Positions 26,002 through 34,989 of a stretch of DNA of 64,000 nt are shown here, in pieces (the stretch's first letter is position 1; the number at the start of each line of letters is the position of its first letter). The notes under the pieces were generated by a model. That model was not told where the DNA came from. It made no database searches and was given only the letters and a program-made list of their open reading frames with translations. Made by a program: the position numbers and the translations under genes. The stretch is from contig NZ_SZZN01000001.1 of the NCBI RefSeq assembly GCF_006125015.1, positions 2,852,001-2,916,000 of the forward strand. Reading direction: 5' to 3'. The DNA is from Roseovarius arcticus (GTDB lineage Bacteria; Pseudomonadota; Alphaproteobacteria; Rhodobacterales; Rhodobacteraceae).

Positions 26002-27408
26002 ATGAGCGCATCCGATTTTCTTAAGACAATCAAAGACGAAGGCGTTGAATACGTAGACATCCGCTTCACCGACACGCGCGGCAGACTACAGCACGTGACC
26101 ATTGTGGCCGATCTGGTCGATGAAGACTTCATCGAAGAAGGCTTCATGTTCGACGGGTCCAGCATCGCTGGCTGGAAGTCGATTGAGGCATCAGACATGA
26201 AGCTGATGCTAGACACTGAGACAGCCTATATCGATCCCTTCTATGCCGAAAAGACGATTTGCGTGCATTGCTCAATCGTAGAGCCGGACACCGGCGAGCC
26301 CTATGAGCGCGACCCGCGCGGCACCGCTGAGAAGGCCGAGGCGTATCTGAAATCTTCGGGCATCGGCGATACTGCATTCATGGGCCCCGAGGCTGAATTT
26401 TTCCTGTTCGACAACGTCCGCTACGCCAACACCGTCAACAAGGTGTCGTACGAGGTAGACGCGCAGGACGGCTCGTGGAACACGGACACCGAATATGAGA
26501 TGGGCAACATGGGCCACCGCCCCGGCCTGAAGGGCGGGTATTTTCCGACCAATCCGACCGATGACGCGCACGATATTCGCGCCGAAATGCTGTCAACGAT
26601 GAAGCGCCTTGGCATGAAGGTGGACAAGCATCACCACGAGGTAGGATCGTGCCAGCACGAGCTGGGCCTGATTTTCGGCACGCTGACCAAGCAAGCTGAC
26701 GAGATCCAGAAATACAAGTACGTCATCCACAACGTCGCGCAGGCCTACGGCAAGTCGGCGACATTTATGCCCAAGCCGATCTATGGCGATAACGGGTCCG
26801 GAATGCACGTCAACATGTCGATCTGGAAAGACGGCAAGCCGCTGTTCGCAGGCGACAAATACGCCGACCTTAGCCAAGAGGCCCTGTGGTTCATTGGCGG
26901 CATTCTTACGCATGCCAAGTCGCTGAACGCGTTCACGAACCCCACGACAAACAGCTACAAGCGTCTGGTACCCGGTTTTGAGGCGCCTGTTCTGCGGGCC
27001 TATTCGGCGCGCAACCGGTCAGGCTGCGTCCGTATCCCATGGACAGAATCGCCCAAGGCCAAGCGTGTCGAGGCGCGCTTTCCTGATCCGGCGGCGAACC
27101 CCTATCTGGCGTTTGCGGCACTCTTGATGGCCGGCCTTGACGGTATCAAGAACAAGATCGATCCCGGCGAGGCGATGGACAAGAACCTGTACGACCTGCC
27201 CGCCGAAGAGCTGGAAGGTATCCCCACAGTCTGCGGCAGCCTGCGCGAAGCGATCACCGAATTGCAGAGCGACATGGATTATCTGCTGGCAGGTGATGTG
27301 TTCACCCGCGATCAGGTGCAGGGCTATATCGACCTGAAGATGGAAGAAGTCATGAAGTACGACATGACCCCGCATCCGGTAGAGTTCGGAATGTACTACA
27401 GCTGCTAA
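26002..27408 (+). CDS. glnA: Glutamine synthetase type I
   Basis: Makes glutamine from glutamate, ammonia and ATP. The start at ATG 26002 follows GGAGGAATGCCCC and gives 468 residues, the standard GSI-beta length. Visible motifs are FDGSSIAGW near residue 50, the metal-binding [23 protein letters not shown], the active-site [15 protein letters not shown] and the ATP-site region [20 protein letters not shown]. The adenylylation Tyr lies at residue 397 ([10 protein letters not shown]). Cotranscribed with glnB, and so regulated by nitrogen status at both protein and transcript level. Confidence 0.97.
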   Translation: MSASDFLKTIKDEGVEYVDIRFTDTRGRLQHVTIVADLVDEDFIEEGFMFDGSSIAGWKSIEASDMKLMLDTETAYIDPFYAEKTICVHCSIVEPDTGEPYERDPRGTAEKAEAYLKSSGIGDTAFMGPEAEFFLFDNVRYANTVNKVSYEVDAQDGSWNTDTEYEMGNMGHRPGLKGGYFPTNPTDDAHDIRAEMLSTMKRLGMKVDKHHHEVGSCQHELGLIFGTLTKQADEIQKYKYVIHNVAQAYGKSATFMPKPIYGDNGSGMHVNMSIWKDGKPLFAGDKYADLSQEALWFIGGILTHAKSLNAFTNPTTNSYKRLVPGFEAPVLRAYSARNRSGCVRIPWTESPKAKRVEARFPDPAANPYLAFAALLMAGLDGIKNKIDPGEAMDKNLYDLPAEELEGIPTVCGSLREAITELQSDMDYLLAGDVFTRDQVQGYIDLKMEEVMKYDMTPHPVEFGMYYSC

Positions 27409-27429
27409 TTTCTCGCAGCGACCTATCAT

Positions 27430-27459
27430 CGGCAGCGGCGCAGCAATGCATCGCTGCCG
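27430..27459 (+). terminator. Hairpin downstream of glnA
   Basis: CGGCAGCG (27430-27437) and CGCTGCCG (27452-27459) form an 8-bp stem with a 14-base loop soon after the stop codon. There is no U-run, so termination efficiency is uncertain. Confidence 0.45.
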
Positions 27460-27568
27460 AACTCGCCTCTAAGGGGTGCTACACATAGTCAACACAATCT
27501 TACCGAAATGTGATCAAGATTGCAGCGCTAACTGATTCTGCGGACAATTTTCAGGATCAGGTAGAATC

Positions 27569-28303
27569 ATGTCATTGCAATATTTCGGAACCGCTGCTGC
27601 TTTGCAGTTTTCCAATCGACCAACGCTAAGCTTCGAAGCCATCGTTGGTGAGTTTGATGCGAAACTGCGCGGCCGAGGCGATGGCCAAAGGCACATGACA
27701 CGGGACTGCGACGACATCGCCATACTTGATCGCGGGCCGATCCGCGTGGCACTGGCGTGGGTGCGCCCGAGCCAGCGCAAAAGCCATTGGTATCTCATCA
27801 TCGCCGTCGGTCCATCGCCCGCCTTCAAAGGTGTTGGTCCAGATGTCACAAAAATGGCGGCTCTGGCGGACAAGATCATCCAACAAGCCGACGCGCGTCT
27901 TACAGCGGACAGTGTCCTGCGCTGCGAGGTCGTCCGCCCAATAAATTCCGACTATATCGACTTGGTAACGGATCTCGTCCTCAGCGCCGACGACACAGGC
28001 ACCGACGGGCCAGTCGCGAAGCCGATCCTGCATTGCGACGCGCGCCCGACAAAGGCTCGGCCGTGCCGACCGCTACAGATGCCGCAGACACCCCACGCCG
28101 ACAAGGTGATGCCCGACGATCATACCCGCATTCAAACGCTGCGCCAGATCCTGTCCGAAGTAGACCCTGAAGAGGCCATCAGTTTGCCTATGCATCTGAC
28201 AGTTTACACTTTTAGCCTGTCGATGGCATTGCAGGTACCCCCCGTCGGAATTGCGATGCTCGTCTACGCTATTCTGCGCGAGGACGCCCTGAGTTTCCTA
28301 TAA
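27569..28303 (+). CDS. Hypothetical protein (244 aa)
   Basis: I do not recognise this family. The ATG at 27569 follows CAGGATCAGGTAGAATC. The N-terminal two thirds are a soluble alpha/beta domain: SFEAIVGEFDAKL, DIAILDRGPIRVALAWVRPSQ and WYLIIAVGPSP; the pattern suggests an intracellular domain of mixed fold. A proline- and basic-rich linker follows (residues 155-185), then a helical C-terminus with a hydrophobic segment SLPMHLTVYTFSLSMALQVP, then VGIAMLVYAILRE. One membrane-associated helix is possible. An inverted repeat CAATCTT...AAGATTG (27494-27521) lies in the promoter region. Confidence 0.65.
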   Translation: MSLQYFGTAAALQFSNRPTLSFEAIVGEFDAKLRGRGDGQRHMTRDCDDIAILDRGPIRVALAWVRPSQRKSHWYLIIAVGPSPAFKGVGPDVTKMAALADKIIQQADARLTADSVLRCEVVRPINSDYIDLVTDLVLSADDTGTDGPVAKPILHCDARPTKARPCRPLQMPQTPHADKVMPDDHTRIQTLRQILSEVDPEEAISLPMHLTVYTFSLSMALQVPPVGIAMLVYAILREDALSFL

Positions 28304-28399
28304 TAGCGGCCCATATGCGGCGGTAGCGTGTCGGAAACGGAGATGACGCGTCAGTTTAGATGCGTCACGCTGGATCTAGCAACTGCCGGAGCCAGTGCC

Positions 28400-29740
28400 A
28401 TGAACCAGCATTTTTGCGACACCCGCAAGATTGATCCGACCCGCGGTGCGACCTTGGGCGACAATACTCCGAATGTTGCCGACCGGATCGAGATCGGTCC
28501 GACACGGCTGGCTTATGGGGAATGGACGGCAGCAGGGCTGGATCTGCCTGATTTGCAGGCAATGCGCCGCTTTCGCTGGGGGCGGCTGACGCGCCACATT
28601 GCGGAGCGAGGCTATGCCGGCCTTCTGATCTTTGACCCGCTGAACATCCGCTATGCGACTGACAGCACCAATATGCAGTTGTGGAATACGCACAATCCGT
28701 TTCGTGCCGTGCTGCTGTGCGCCGACGGCTACATGGTGATCTGGGATTACAAGAACTCGCCGTTCCTAAGTGAGTTTAATCCGCTCGTGCGCGAGCAGCG
28801 CAGCGGCGCAGACCTGTTCTATTTCGACCGGGGCGATAAGGTGGACGTGGCCGCCGACGTATTTTCTAACGAGGTGCGCCTTCTGTTGGCCGAACATGCC
28901 CCGGGAAACATCCGCCTCGCCGTGGACAAGATCATGCTGCATGGCCTGCGCGCGCTAGAGGCACAAGGTTTGGACATTATCCCCGGCGAGGAACTAACCG
29001 AGAAATGTCGCGCCGTCAAAGGCCCGGACGAGATTAAGGCAATGCGATGCGCGTCCCACGCCTGCGAGGTGGCCGTAAAATTGATGGAGGACGCAGCCCG
29101 CGCCGGTGTGCCTGGCGGCGATATGTCCGAAGATGATATCTGGGCCGTCCTGCACGCCGAGAACATCCGCCGAGGTGGCGAGTGGATCGAGACGCGCCTG
29201 CTGACATCTGGCCCGCGCACGAACCCATGGTTTCAGGAGTGTGGTGGGCGGATCGTCCAGAATAATGAGATTGTCGCCTTCGACACCGACCTGATCGGCA
29301 GCTACGGTATTTGCGTCGATATCAGCCGCACATGGTGGATCGGTGACGCCAAACCGCGCGCTGACATGATCTACGCCATGCAGCACGGAGTTGAGCATAT
29401 CCGCGCTAACATGGATCTGCTGCGCCCCGGCATCACCATCCCCGAACTGACCGAGCAGTCGCACAAGCTGGACGCTCAGTATATGCGCGGGAAATATGGC
29501 TGCCTCATGCACGGCGTCGGTCTTTGCGATGAATGGCCGCTGGTCGCTTATCCGGATCAGGCGGTGCCGGGTGCGTTCGACTATCCGCTGGAGGCAGAAA
29601 TGACGCTGTGCGTAGAGGCGCTGGTCAGTCCTGAGGGGGGCGATTTTTCGATCAAGCTAGAGGATCAGGTGCTGATTACAGAGGATGGGTATGAGAACCT
29701 GACTAAATACCCGCATGATGTGGCCCTGATGGGGGGCTGA
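28400..29740 (+). CDS. dddP: Dimethylsulfoniopropionate lyase DddP
   Basis: Cleaves DMSP, the osmolyte of marine algae, to dimethyl sulfide and acrylate in the cytoplasm. The 446-residue protein belongs to the M24 metallopeptidase-like fold but is DddP by close match to the Roseobacter enzyme as I remember it: RKIDPTRGATLGD, ATDSTNMQLWNTHNPF, FFDRGDKVDV-like region. The metal ligands of characterised DddP are Asp295, Asp297, Asp307, His371, Glu406 and Glu421. All occur at these same positions, as do Tyr366 and Asp377 of the active site. Start at ATG 28400 fixes this numbering; the longer frame from 28328 adds 24 non-conserved residues. No DMSP transporter or acrylate gene is adjacent. Confidence 0.95.
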   Translation: MNQHFCDTRKIDPTRGATLGDNTPNVADRIEIGPTRLAYGEWTAAGLDLPDLQAMRRFRWGRLTRHIAERGYAGLLIFDPLNIRYATDSTNMQLWNTHNPFRAVLLCADGYMVIWDYKNSPFLSEFNPLVREQRSGADLFYFDRGDKVDVAADVFSNEVRLLLAEHAPGNIRLAVDKIMLHGLRALEAQGLDIIPGEELTEKCRAVKGPDEIKAMRCASHACEVAVKLMEDAARAGVPGGDMSEDDIWAVLHAENIRRGGEWIETRLLTSGPRTNPWFQECGGRIVQNNEIVAFDTDLIGSYGICVDISRTWWIGDAKPRADMIYAMQHGVEHIRANMDLLRPGITIPELTEQSHKLDAQYMRGKYGCLMHGVGLCDEWPLVAYPDQAVPGAFDYPLEAEMTLCVEALVSPEGGDFSIKLEDQVLITEDGYENLTKYPHDVALMGG

Positions 29741-29778
29741 CCCGCTGGGCCGGCCCCGCCTATTCAAGTCGGATCAGA

Positions 29779-29997
29779 TCACTTTGGCTGATGCGAGCGC
29801 ATGACGTTGCCGTGCCAGTCAGGCAATGCCGAGGCACCCGCCTTTAGGTCGCCGCCGCCCGGTGAAACTGCGGCGTTGCTGGAAGCGATTAGCCACATGG
29901 CAAGCGCGCCCGCGAGCAGACCTATAAACATGCCTCTCAGTACACCGCGCGGGCACGCCTCGTGAGCCGCGGGAAGGGTTGTTGTCATAACGGTCAT
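29779..29997 (-). CDS. Small single-pass membrane protein of unknown function (72 aa)
   Basis: The ATG at 29997 follows GCAAAGGAGATCACG, a very good ribosome-binding site, which supports a real gene. The product has a polar N-terminus, one membrane helix (MFIGLLAGALAMWLIAS, about residues 23-40) and a short glycine-rich tail ending NVMRSHQPK. No family is recognised. It is convergent with dddP and divergent from the hydrolase-OsmC gene, sharing with it a promoter region rich in inverted repeats. Confidence 0.65.
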   Translation of the reverse strand: MTVMTTTLPAAHEACPRGVLRGMFIGLLAGALAMWLIASSNAAVSPGGGDLKAGASALPDWHGNVMRSHQPK

Positions 29998-30084
29998 CGT
30001 GATCTCCTTTGCATTATGATCGGTATGCGGATCACTTTAGGCTCAATCCAATCATGATTAAAACGAATACTTATTGGGTATACC

Positions 30085-30099
30085 ATCACATCCTGTGAT
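30085..30099. promoter_or_regulatory. Candidate operator between divergent genes
   Basis: ATCACA-TCC-TGTGAT is a perfect 6-bp inverted repeat with a three-base centre, lying 134 bp before the hydrolase-OsmC start and about 90 bp before the small membrane protein start. A second near-palindrome ATACTTATTGGGTAT lies 10 bp to its left. The regulator is unknown. Confidence 0.45.
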
Positions 30100-30232
30100 A
30101 TTTCCGCGCGGTGCGGCTAAGCCAAATTCCGTACTGGCTGAAATACTCACCTTGTCGTGAAAACCTTTGCAAACGGATGCAACCGGCCAGCCGCTGGCCT
30201 ACCTTGTGGCCAGCAGCCAAAAGGATCACGCC

Positions 30233-31444
30233 ATGCCCACCGAACGCCTGACATTCACTGGACATGACGGGGCCGAATTGGCCGCGCGGTTAGATTTGCC
30301 CGAAGGTCCACATTTGGCCACCGCGCTTTTTGCGCATTGCTTTACCTGTTCCAAGGATATTCCAGCAGCGCGGCGTATCTCGGCCAGGTTGGCTGGGGCG
30401 GGCATCGCGGTGCTGCGCTTTGACTTTACCGGGCTGGGCCATTCGGAGGGGGAGTTTGAGAACACGACCTTTACCTCCAACGTCGATGATCTGTTGCTGG
30501 CCGCTGCCGCGCTAGAGGCGCGCGGGATGGCCCCTGCCCTGCTAATCGGTCATTCTCTGGGCGGCGCCGCCGTGTTGCGCGCGGCGCGCCGGTTGCCGTC
30601 TGTTCGTGCTGTTGTGACTATCGGCGCGCCCTTTGATCCAAGCCACGTCACGCATAATTTTTCCGGTGCGCTGGACACGATCACAGCCGATGGCGCGGCC
30701 GAGGTCACGCTGGGCGGGCGATCCATCCGTATCGGCCGCGACTTTGTCGAGGATGTCAGCGCCGCTGCGCTCGCGCCGGATATTGCCAAGCTCGGCCGCG
30801 CCTTGCTGGTCATGCACGCCCCGCGCGATAAGGTGGTCGGCATCGACAATGCCGCCGAGATTTTTCGCGCGGCAAAGCATCCAAAAAGCTTTGTCACACT
30901 AGGAGAGGCTGACCACCTGATCACGCGGCCCGGTGATGCCGAATACGCCGCCGAGGTGATCGCCGCGTGGAGCGCACGATACTTAGACCTGCGCCCACCC
31001 GCACCGCCCCCCGGTGCACCCGAGGGTATCGTACGCGTCAGCGAGGCCGATCCGGGCGGCTTCTTGCAAGATATCAACTCCGGCCCCCGCCACCACACCG
31101 TTGCGGACGAGCCGCTGGCCTATGGCGGAACGGACCGGGGCATGTCGCCCTACGGATTTCTGTCGGCTGGACTGGGGGCGTGCACGTCAATGACGATCCG
31201 CATGTATGCGCGCCGCAAGGAATGGCCGCTAACTCATGTGCGCGTCGATGTTTGCCATGACAAGGTCCATGCGCAAGACGCAAGCGGAGCCAGTCCCGAG
31301 AAGATAGATCGCTTCATCCGCACCTTATTCATCGAAGGGGATCTGGATGAGAGCCAGCGCGCGCGCCTCTTGGAAATAGCAGACCGCTGCCCGGTGCATC
31401 GCACGCTTGAGGCAACGTCAGAGATTGTCACGCGCGCGGGATAG
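30233..31444 (+). CDS. Bifunctional alpha/beta hydrolase - OsmC-family fusion
   Basis: A 403-residue fusion. Residues 1-about 250 are an alpha/beta hydrolase with HCFTCSKDIPAA, the nucleophile elbow GHSLGGAA near 106 and a late Asp/His pair in the region APRDKVVGID and EADHLI. The remainder is an OsmC/Ohr-like domain with the two peroxidatic cysteines in GLGACTSMTIRMYA and DRCPVHRTLEA. OsmC proteins reduce organic hydroperoxides; the joined hydrolase suggests detoxification of acyl or lipid peroxides (inference). The start at ATG 30233 has AAAAGGATCACGCC upstream. This architecture is known in other proteobacteria. It is divergent from a small membrane protein. Confidence 0.88.
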   Translation: MPTERLTFTGHDGAELAARLDLPEGPHLATALFAHCFTCSKDIPAARRISARLAGAGIAVLRFDFTGLGHSEGEFENTTFTSNVDDLLLAAAALEARGMAPALLIGHSLGGAAVLRAARRLPSVRAVVTIGAPFDPSHVTHNFSGALDTITADGAAEVTLGGRSIRIGRDFVEDVSAAALAPDIAKLGRALLVMHAPRDKVVGIDNAAEIFRAAKHPKSFVTLGEADHLITRPGDAEYAAEVIAAWSARYLDLRPPAPPPGAPEGIVRVSEADPGGFLQDINSGPRHHTVADEPLAYGGTDRGMSPYGFLSAGLGACTSMTIRMYARRKEWPLTHVRVDVCHDKVHAQDASGASPEKIDRFIRTLFIEGDLDESQRARLLEIADRCPVHRTLEATSEIVTRAG

Positions 31445-31518
31445 CCAGCGCGCGCCTTGGCATCAGGCGGTGGGCGGGCTAAACCCCGCGTAACCGCCCT
31501 AAACCTGAGGCTACGCAC

Positions 31519-32823
31519 ATGATTCCCCGTTATTCCCGCCCCGAAATGGTCGCCATCTGGTCGGCTCAGACGAAATTTCGCATTTGGTACGAAATCGAGG
31601 CACATGCCTGCGACGCCATGGCCGATTTGGGCGTAATCCCGCGCGCCAATGCCGAGGCCGTGTGGAAGGCCAAAGACGTGGAATTTGACGTGGCACGCAT
31701 TGACGAGATTGAGGCCGTGACCAAACACGACGTCATCGCCTTCCTAACTCATTTGGCCGAACATGTCGGCAGCGACGAGGCGCGTTTCGTGCATCAGGGA
31801 ATGACGTCTTCGGATGTTCTGGACACCTGCTTTAACGTGCAACTGGTTCGTGCCAGCGACATCCTGATCGCCGATATGAAGGCGCTGCTGGAGGCATTGA
31901 AACGCCGCGCGTACGAGCACAAAGACACTGTCCGCATTGGCCGCAGCCACGGCATCCACGCAGAGCCAACGACCATGGGCCTAACCTTTGCCCGCTTTTA
32001 CGCGGAAATGGACCGCAACCTGAACCGCTTGGAAAAGGCCCGTTACGAGATTTGCACCGGCGCGATTTCGGGCGCAGTCGGCACGTTCGCCAATATCGAC
32101 CCCCGCGTCGAAGAACACGTTTGCAAACAGATGGGGCTGGAGCCCGAACCGATCAGCACACAGGTCATCCCCCGTGATCGCCATGCGGCCTTTTTTGCCG
32201 CGCTCGGCGTGGTGGGCAGCAGCATCGAAAACATCTCGATAGAGATCCGGCATATGCAGCGCACCGAAGTGCTGGAGGCCGAGGAATTCTTTAGCGCCGG
32301 TCAAAAAGGGTCGTCGGCAATGCCGCACAAGCGGAATCCTGTGCTAAGCGAAAACCTGACCGGTCTTGCCCGCCTCGTCCGCATGGCCGTCGTCCCTGCG
32401 ATGGAGAATGTCGCCCTCTGGCACGAACGCGATATCTCGCACTCCTCGGTCGAGCGCAACATCGGCCCCGATACCACCATCACGCTGGATTTTGCGCTGG
32501 CCCGCCTGACGGGTCTGGTCGACAAACTAGTGATATATCCCGACAACATGCTGGCCAACATGAATAAATTCCGCGGCCTAGTGATGAGCCAACGTGTTTT
32601 GCTCGCCTTGACGCAGGCCGGTGTCAGCCGCGAGGATGCCTATAAGTTGGTGCAGCGCAATGCGATGAAGGTCTGGGAAGAAGGCAAGGATTTCAAGACC
32701 GAGTTGCTTGCCGATCCCGACGTTCTGAAGGCATTGAGCGCAGAGGAGATCGAGGATAAATTCGACCTTGGCTATCACACGAAGCATGTTGACACGATCT
32801 TTGCCCGCGTCTTTGACAAGTAA
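31519..32823 (+). CDS. purB: Adenylosuccinate lyase
   Basis: Catalyses two fumarate-releasing steps in purine synthesis (SAICAR to AICAR, adenylosuccinate to AMP). The 434-residue protein opens MIPRYSRPEMVAIWS. It shows family blocks TSSDVLDTCFNVQL near residue 96, GRSHGIHAEPTTMG near 138 with catalytic His, and the fumarase/lyase signature GSSAMPHKRNP near 262 with the mobile catalytic Ser. Start ATG at 31519 is the only sensible one. The following small secreted proteins are separated by 75 bp and have their own ribosome-binding sites. Confidence 0.97.
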   Translation: MIPRYSRPEMVAIWSAQTKFRIWYEIEAHACDAMADLGVIPRANAEAVWKAKDVEFDVARIDEIEAVTKHDVIAFLTHLAEHVGSDEARFVHQGMTSSDVLDTCFNVQLVRASDILIADMKALLEALKRRAYEHKDTVRIGRSHGIHAEPTTMGLTFARFYAEMDRNLNRLEKARYEICTGAISGAVGTFANIDPRVEEHVCKQMGLEPEPISTQVIPRDRHAAFFAALGVVGSSIENISIEIRHMQRTEVLEAEEFFSAGQKGSSAMPHKRNPVLSENLTGLARLVRMAVVPAMENVALWHERDISHSSVERNIGPDTTITLDFALARLTGLVDKLVIYPDNMLANMNKFRGLVMSQRVLLALTQAGVSREDAYKLVQRNAMKVWEEGKDFKTELLADPDVLKALSAEEIEDKFDLGYHTKHVDTIFARVFDK

Positions 32824-32898
32824 GCCTGCGAAAATGTGATTAGGTGCGGGAGCGCTCTGAGGGTACCCTTGCGTCACCCAATCACAGGAGGCCTGCAA

Positions 32899-33054
32899 AT
32901 GAAGACCTTTATGATCGCCGTGATTTGCGCGCTCTTGCCAACGATGTCGTTGGCAGAGGGCTGTAATCACGGCAAGAGTACGCAAGTTATATCCTGCGCT
33001 GCCGGAACCAGCTATGATGCGGACGCCAAGTCATGCGTGCCGGTAAGCAGCTGA
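32899..33054 (+). CDS. Small secreted Cys-containing protein (51 aa)
   Basis: ATG at 32899 follows AGGAGGCCTGCAA, so translation is well supported. The product has a signal peptide (MKTFMIAVICALLPTMSLA) and a mature peptide of 32 residues, EGCNHGKSTQVISCAAGTSY and so on, with three cysteines whose spacing (C-x10-C-x12-C) recalls a truncated chitin-binding-like peritrophin pattern. Function unknown. A related pattern, KCKGGQIWDNAAKKC, occurs near the N-terminus of the next gene's mature protein, so the two may share a small module. Confidence 0.7.
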   Translation: MKTFMIAVICALLPTMSLAEGCNHGKSTQVISCAAGTSYDADAKSCVPVSS

Positions 33055-33071
33055 TCCGGGTGGCAAAAAAG

Positions 33072-33096
33072 ACGGCTCGCCGTATCGGCGGGCCGT
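33072..33096 (-). terminator. Strong hairpin, T-run on the minus strand
   Basis: ACGGCTCGCC (33072-33081), loop GTATC, GGCGGGCCGT (33087-33096) is a 10-bp stem with one G-T pair. A run of six A lies at its left edge, so the U-run needed for termination exists only for minus-strand transcripts. No minus gene lies upstream of it. Confidence 0.55.
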
Positions 33097-33130
33097 GCTA
33101 GATATCATGGTGCAACCGACAGGAGCCGCC

Positions 33131-33664
33131 ATGTTTAAACCTATCTTTCTCGCTGCGCTTCTTGCGCCGGGCATTGCTTTTGCGGCCGGCGGTGGCGCCA
33201 CGACTCCTCCCAAACCGACCGAAACGACGCAGAAGTGTAAGGGCGGTCAGATTTGGGACAATGCCGCAAAGAAATGTAAAAGCCCCGAACACAGCCAGCT
33301 ATCACCAGACACCCTGTTCGCCGCCGCGCGGGAATTCGCTTATGCTGAACAGTACGTTAATGCGCAGCGCGCACTGGCCGCTATGCCAGATCAAGATGAA
33401 GCCCGCGTACAAACCTACATGGGTTTCACGACGCGTAAGATGGGCGACGTTGCCGCCGGAATGGCGTATTACAAGGCCGCCCTCGCGCGCGATCCCGGCG
33501 ATATCCTTGCACGCTCTTACATAGGTCAGGCGCTGGTCGAGGGGGGCGACACCGTCGGCGCGTATCGCCAGCTAATGGCGATTCGCGATTATGGCGGTGC
33601 AGGCACTTGGGCAGAGGCATCGCTGCGCAGCGCAATAGAAACAGGCCAGACCTACAGCTACTGA
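33131..33664 (+). CDS. Secreted TPR-containing protein
   Basis: A 177-residue exported protein: signal peptide MFKPIFLAALLAPGIAFA, a Gly/Thr/Pro linker, a two-cysteine segment TQKCKGGQIWDNAAKKCKSP, then about 120 residues of helical tetratricopeptide-like repeats (FAYAEQYVNAQRALAAMP, YMGFTTRKMGDVAAGMAYYKAALARDP as separate repeats, and YIGQALVEGGDTVGAYRQL). Start ATG at 33131 follows GACAGGAGCCGCC; an opening at 33095 would spoil the signal peptide. The TPR part may mediate periplasmic protein contacts. The partner is unknown. Confidence 0.78.
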   Translation: MFKPIFLAALLAPGIAFAAGGGATTPPKPTETTQKCKGGQIWDNAAKKCKSPEHSQLSPDTLFAAAREFAYAEQYVNAQRALAAMPDQDEARVQTYMGFTTRKMGDVAAGMAYYKAALARDPGDILARSYIGQALVEGGDTVGAYRQLMAIRDYGGAGTWAEASLRSAIETGQTYSY

Positions 33665-33801
33665 TCGACGCCCCGGCAGCTTTTGTGACGAACCGGACGT
33701 TAAATGCGTGCGGTGGGTTCGTGTTTTAGACATTTATTCACCTCTCGCAGCCTACCTTCGTGGCTAACGCCCCCGAAACCGGGGCAATCACGAGGATCGA
33801 C

Positions 33802-34878
33802 ATGAGCCTACCGACCCCGCTTGCCCGCATCTCGCCCCCAGCACCGCCTGGTGCATCCACCGCGACGCGCCTGACGCGGCGGCAAAAGGCAGCAATCATT
33901 GTACGCTTTTTGCTGAATGAGGGGGCAGATGTGCCTCTGTCGGATCTGCCTGACGCGTTGCAGGGAACGTTGACGGCGCAAATGGGCTCTATGCGCTATG
34001 TCGACCGGGCTACGTTATTATCGGTAGTGACTGAGTTCGCGGCCGAGCTTGAGGCAATGGGCCTGACCTTTCCGCATGGTATGGCAGGCGCGCTGATTGC
34101 GCTGGATGGGCGCATCAGCCCTCAGACCGCTGCGCGCCTGCGCAAAGAGGCTGGCGTGCGCCAATTCGGCGACCCGTGGGAACAGGTGCGCGCCGCTGAT
34201 CTGGCGGATCTTATCCCCATAATCCAAGCTGAAAGTACAGAGGTGGCTGCGGTTATGCTCTCCAAGCTGGATGTGACCCGCGCCGCGGACCTGCTGAGCC
34301 GGTTGCCAGGCGATACGGCGCGCCGCGTCACATTTGCTGTGTCGCACACTGGGGGTGTCACGCCCGGCGCGGTCGACCGCATCGGCCTATCGCTGGCCGC
34401 GCAGCTGAACGACATGCCGGAGGTGGCATTCGATGACGGTCCGGCGAACCGGATCGGCGCAATCTTAAATTCCACGTCATCGGCGCTGCGCGACGACGTG
34501 CTGAGCGGCCTTGAGACCGAGGACCAAGCCTTTGCCCAGCAAGTGCGCCGCGCGATCTTTACCTTCGTGAATATCCCCGAGCGGGTTGGCCCGGTCGACG
34601 TGCCAAAGTTCGCTCGCGCAGTAGATCAGACAGTACTTGTCACGGCAATCGGCGCCGCGTCTGCGGGGAATTTGGCGCACGTGGCGGACTTTATCCTAGA
34701 CAACATGTCACGCCGCCTCGCCGATGCAGTGCGCGAAGAGATTGAGGAGCAGGGGAGCGTCAAGCCAAAGGAGGGCGAGGAGGCAATGACACAGGTCGTC
34801 AACGCCATTCGCCGCTTGCAAGCCGCAGGCGAAATCACACTGATCGATCCGGCCGATACCAATGAGGTCGATGGCTAG
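33802..34878 (+). CDS. fliG: Flagellar motor switch protein FliG
   Basis: Component of the C-ring that links the MS-ring to the stator and sets torque. From ATG 33802 (GAGG seven bases upstream) the protein has 358 residues. It shows a basic N-terminal helix LTRRQKAAIIVRFLLNEG, the middle domain with DLIPIIQAESTEVAAVMLSKL, and a C-terminal torque domain VLVTAIGAASAGNLAHVADF with LDNMSRRLADAVREEIEEQG, typical for FliG. The ATG at 33760 is an alternative. No other flagellar gene lies in this window, so the gene is separate from the main flagellar cluster. Confidence 0.9.
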   Translation: MSLPTPLARISPPAPPGASTATRLTRRQKAAIIVRFLLNEGADVPLSDLPDALQGTLTAQMGSMRYVDRATLLSVVTEFAAELEAMGLTFPHGMAGALIALDGRISPQTAARLRKEAGVRQFGDPWEQVRAADLADLIPIIQAESTEVAAVMLSKLDVTRAADLLSRLPGDTARRVTFAVSHTGGVTPGAVDRIGLSLAAQLNDMPEVAFDDGPANRIGAILNSTSSALRDDVLSGLETEDQAFAQQVRRAIFTFVNIPERVGPVDVPKFARAVDQTVLVTAIGAASAGNLAHVADFILDNMSRRLADAVREEIEEQGSVKPKEGEEAMTQVVNAIRRLQAAGEITLIDPADTNEVDG

Positions 34879-34989
34879 GTGCATGTTGCCTTGCCGGACC
34901 GTCCGTCGGCACTAGCCTATGGTGCGCCTTGTGATAAATGACGTACCGTTTTATGTCTGCCCCACCCGAGCAGCGGGAGGAGGCGATCC

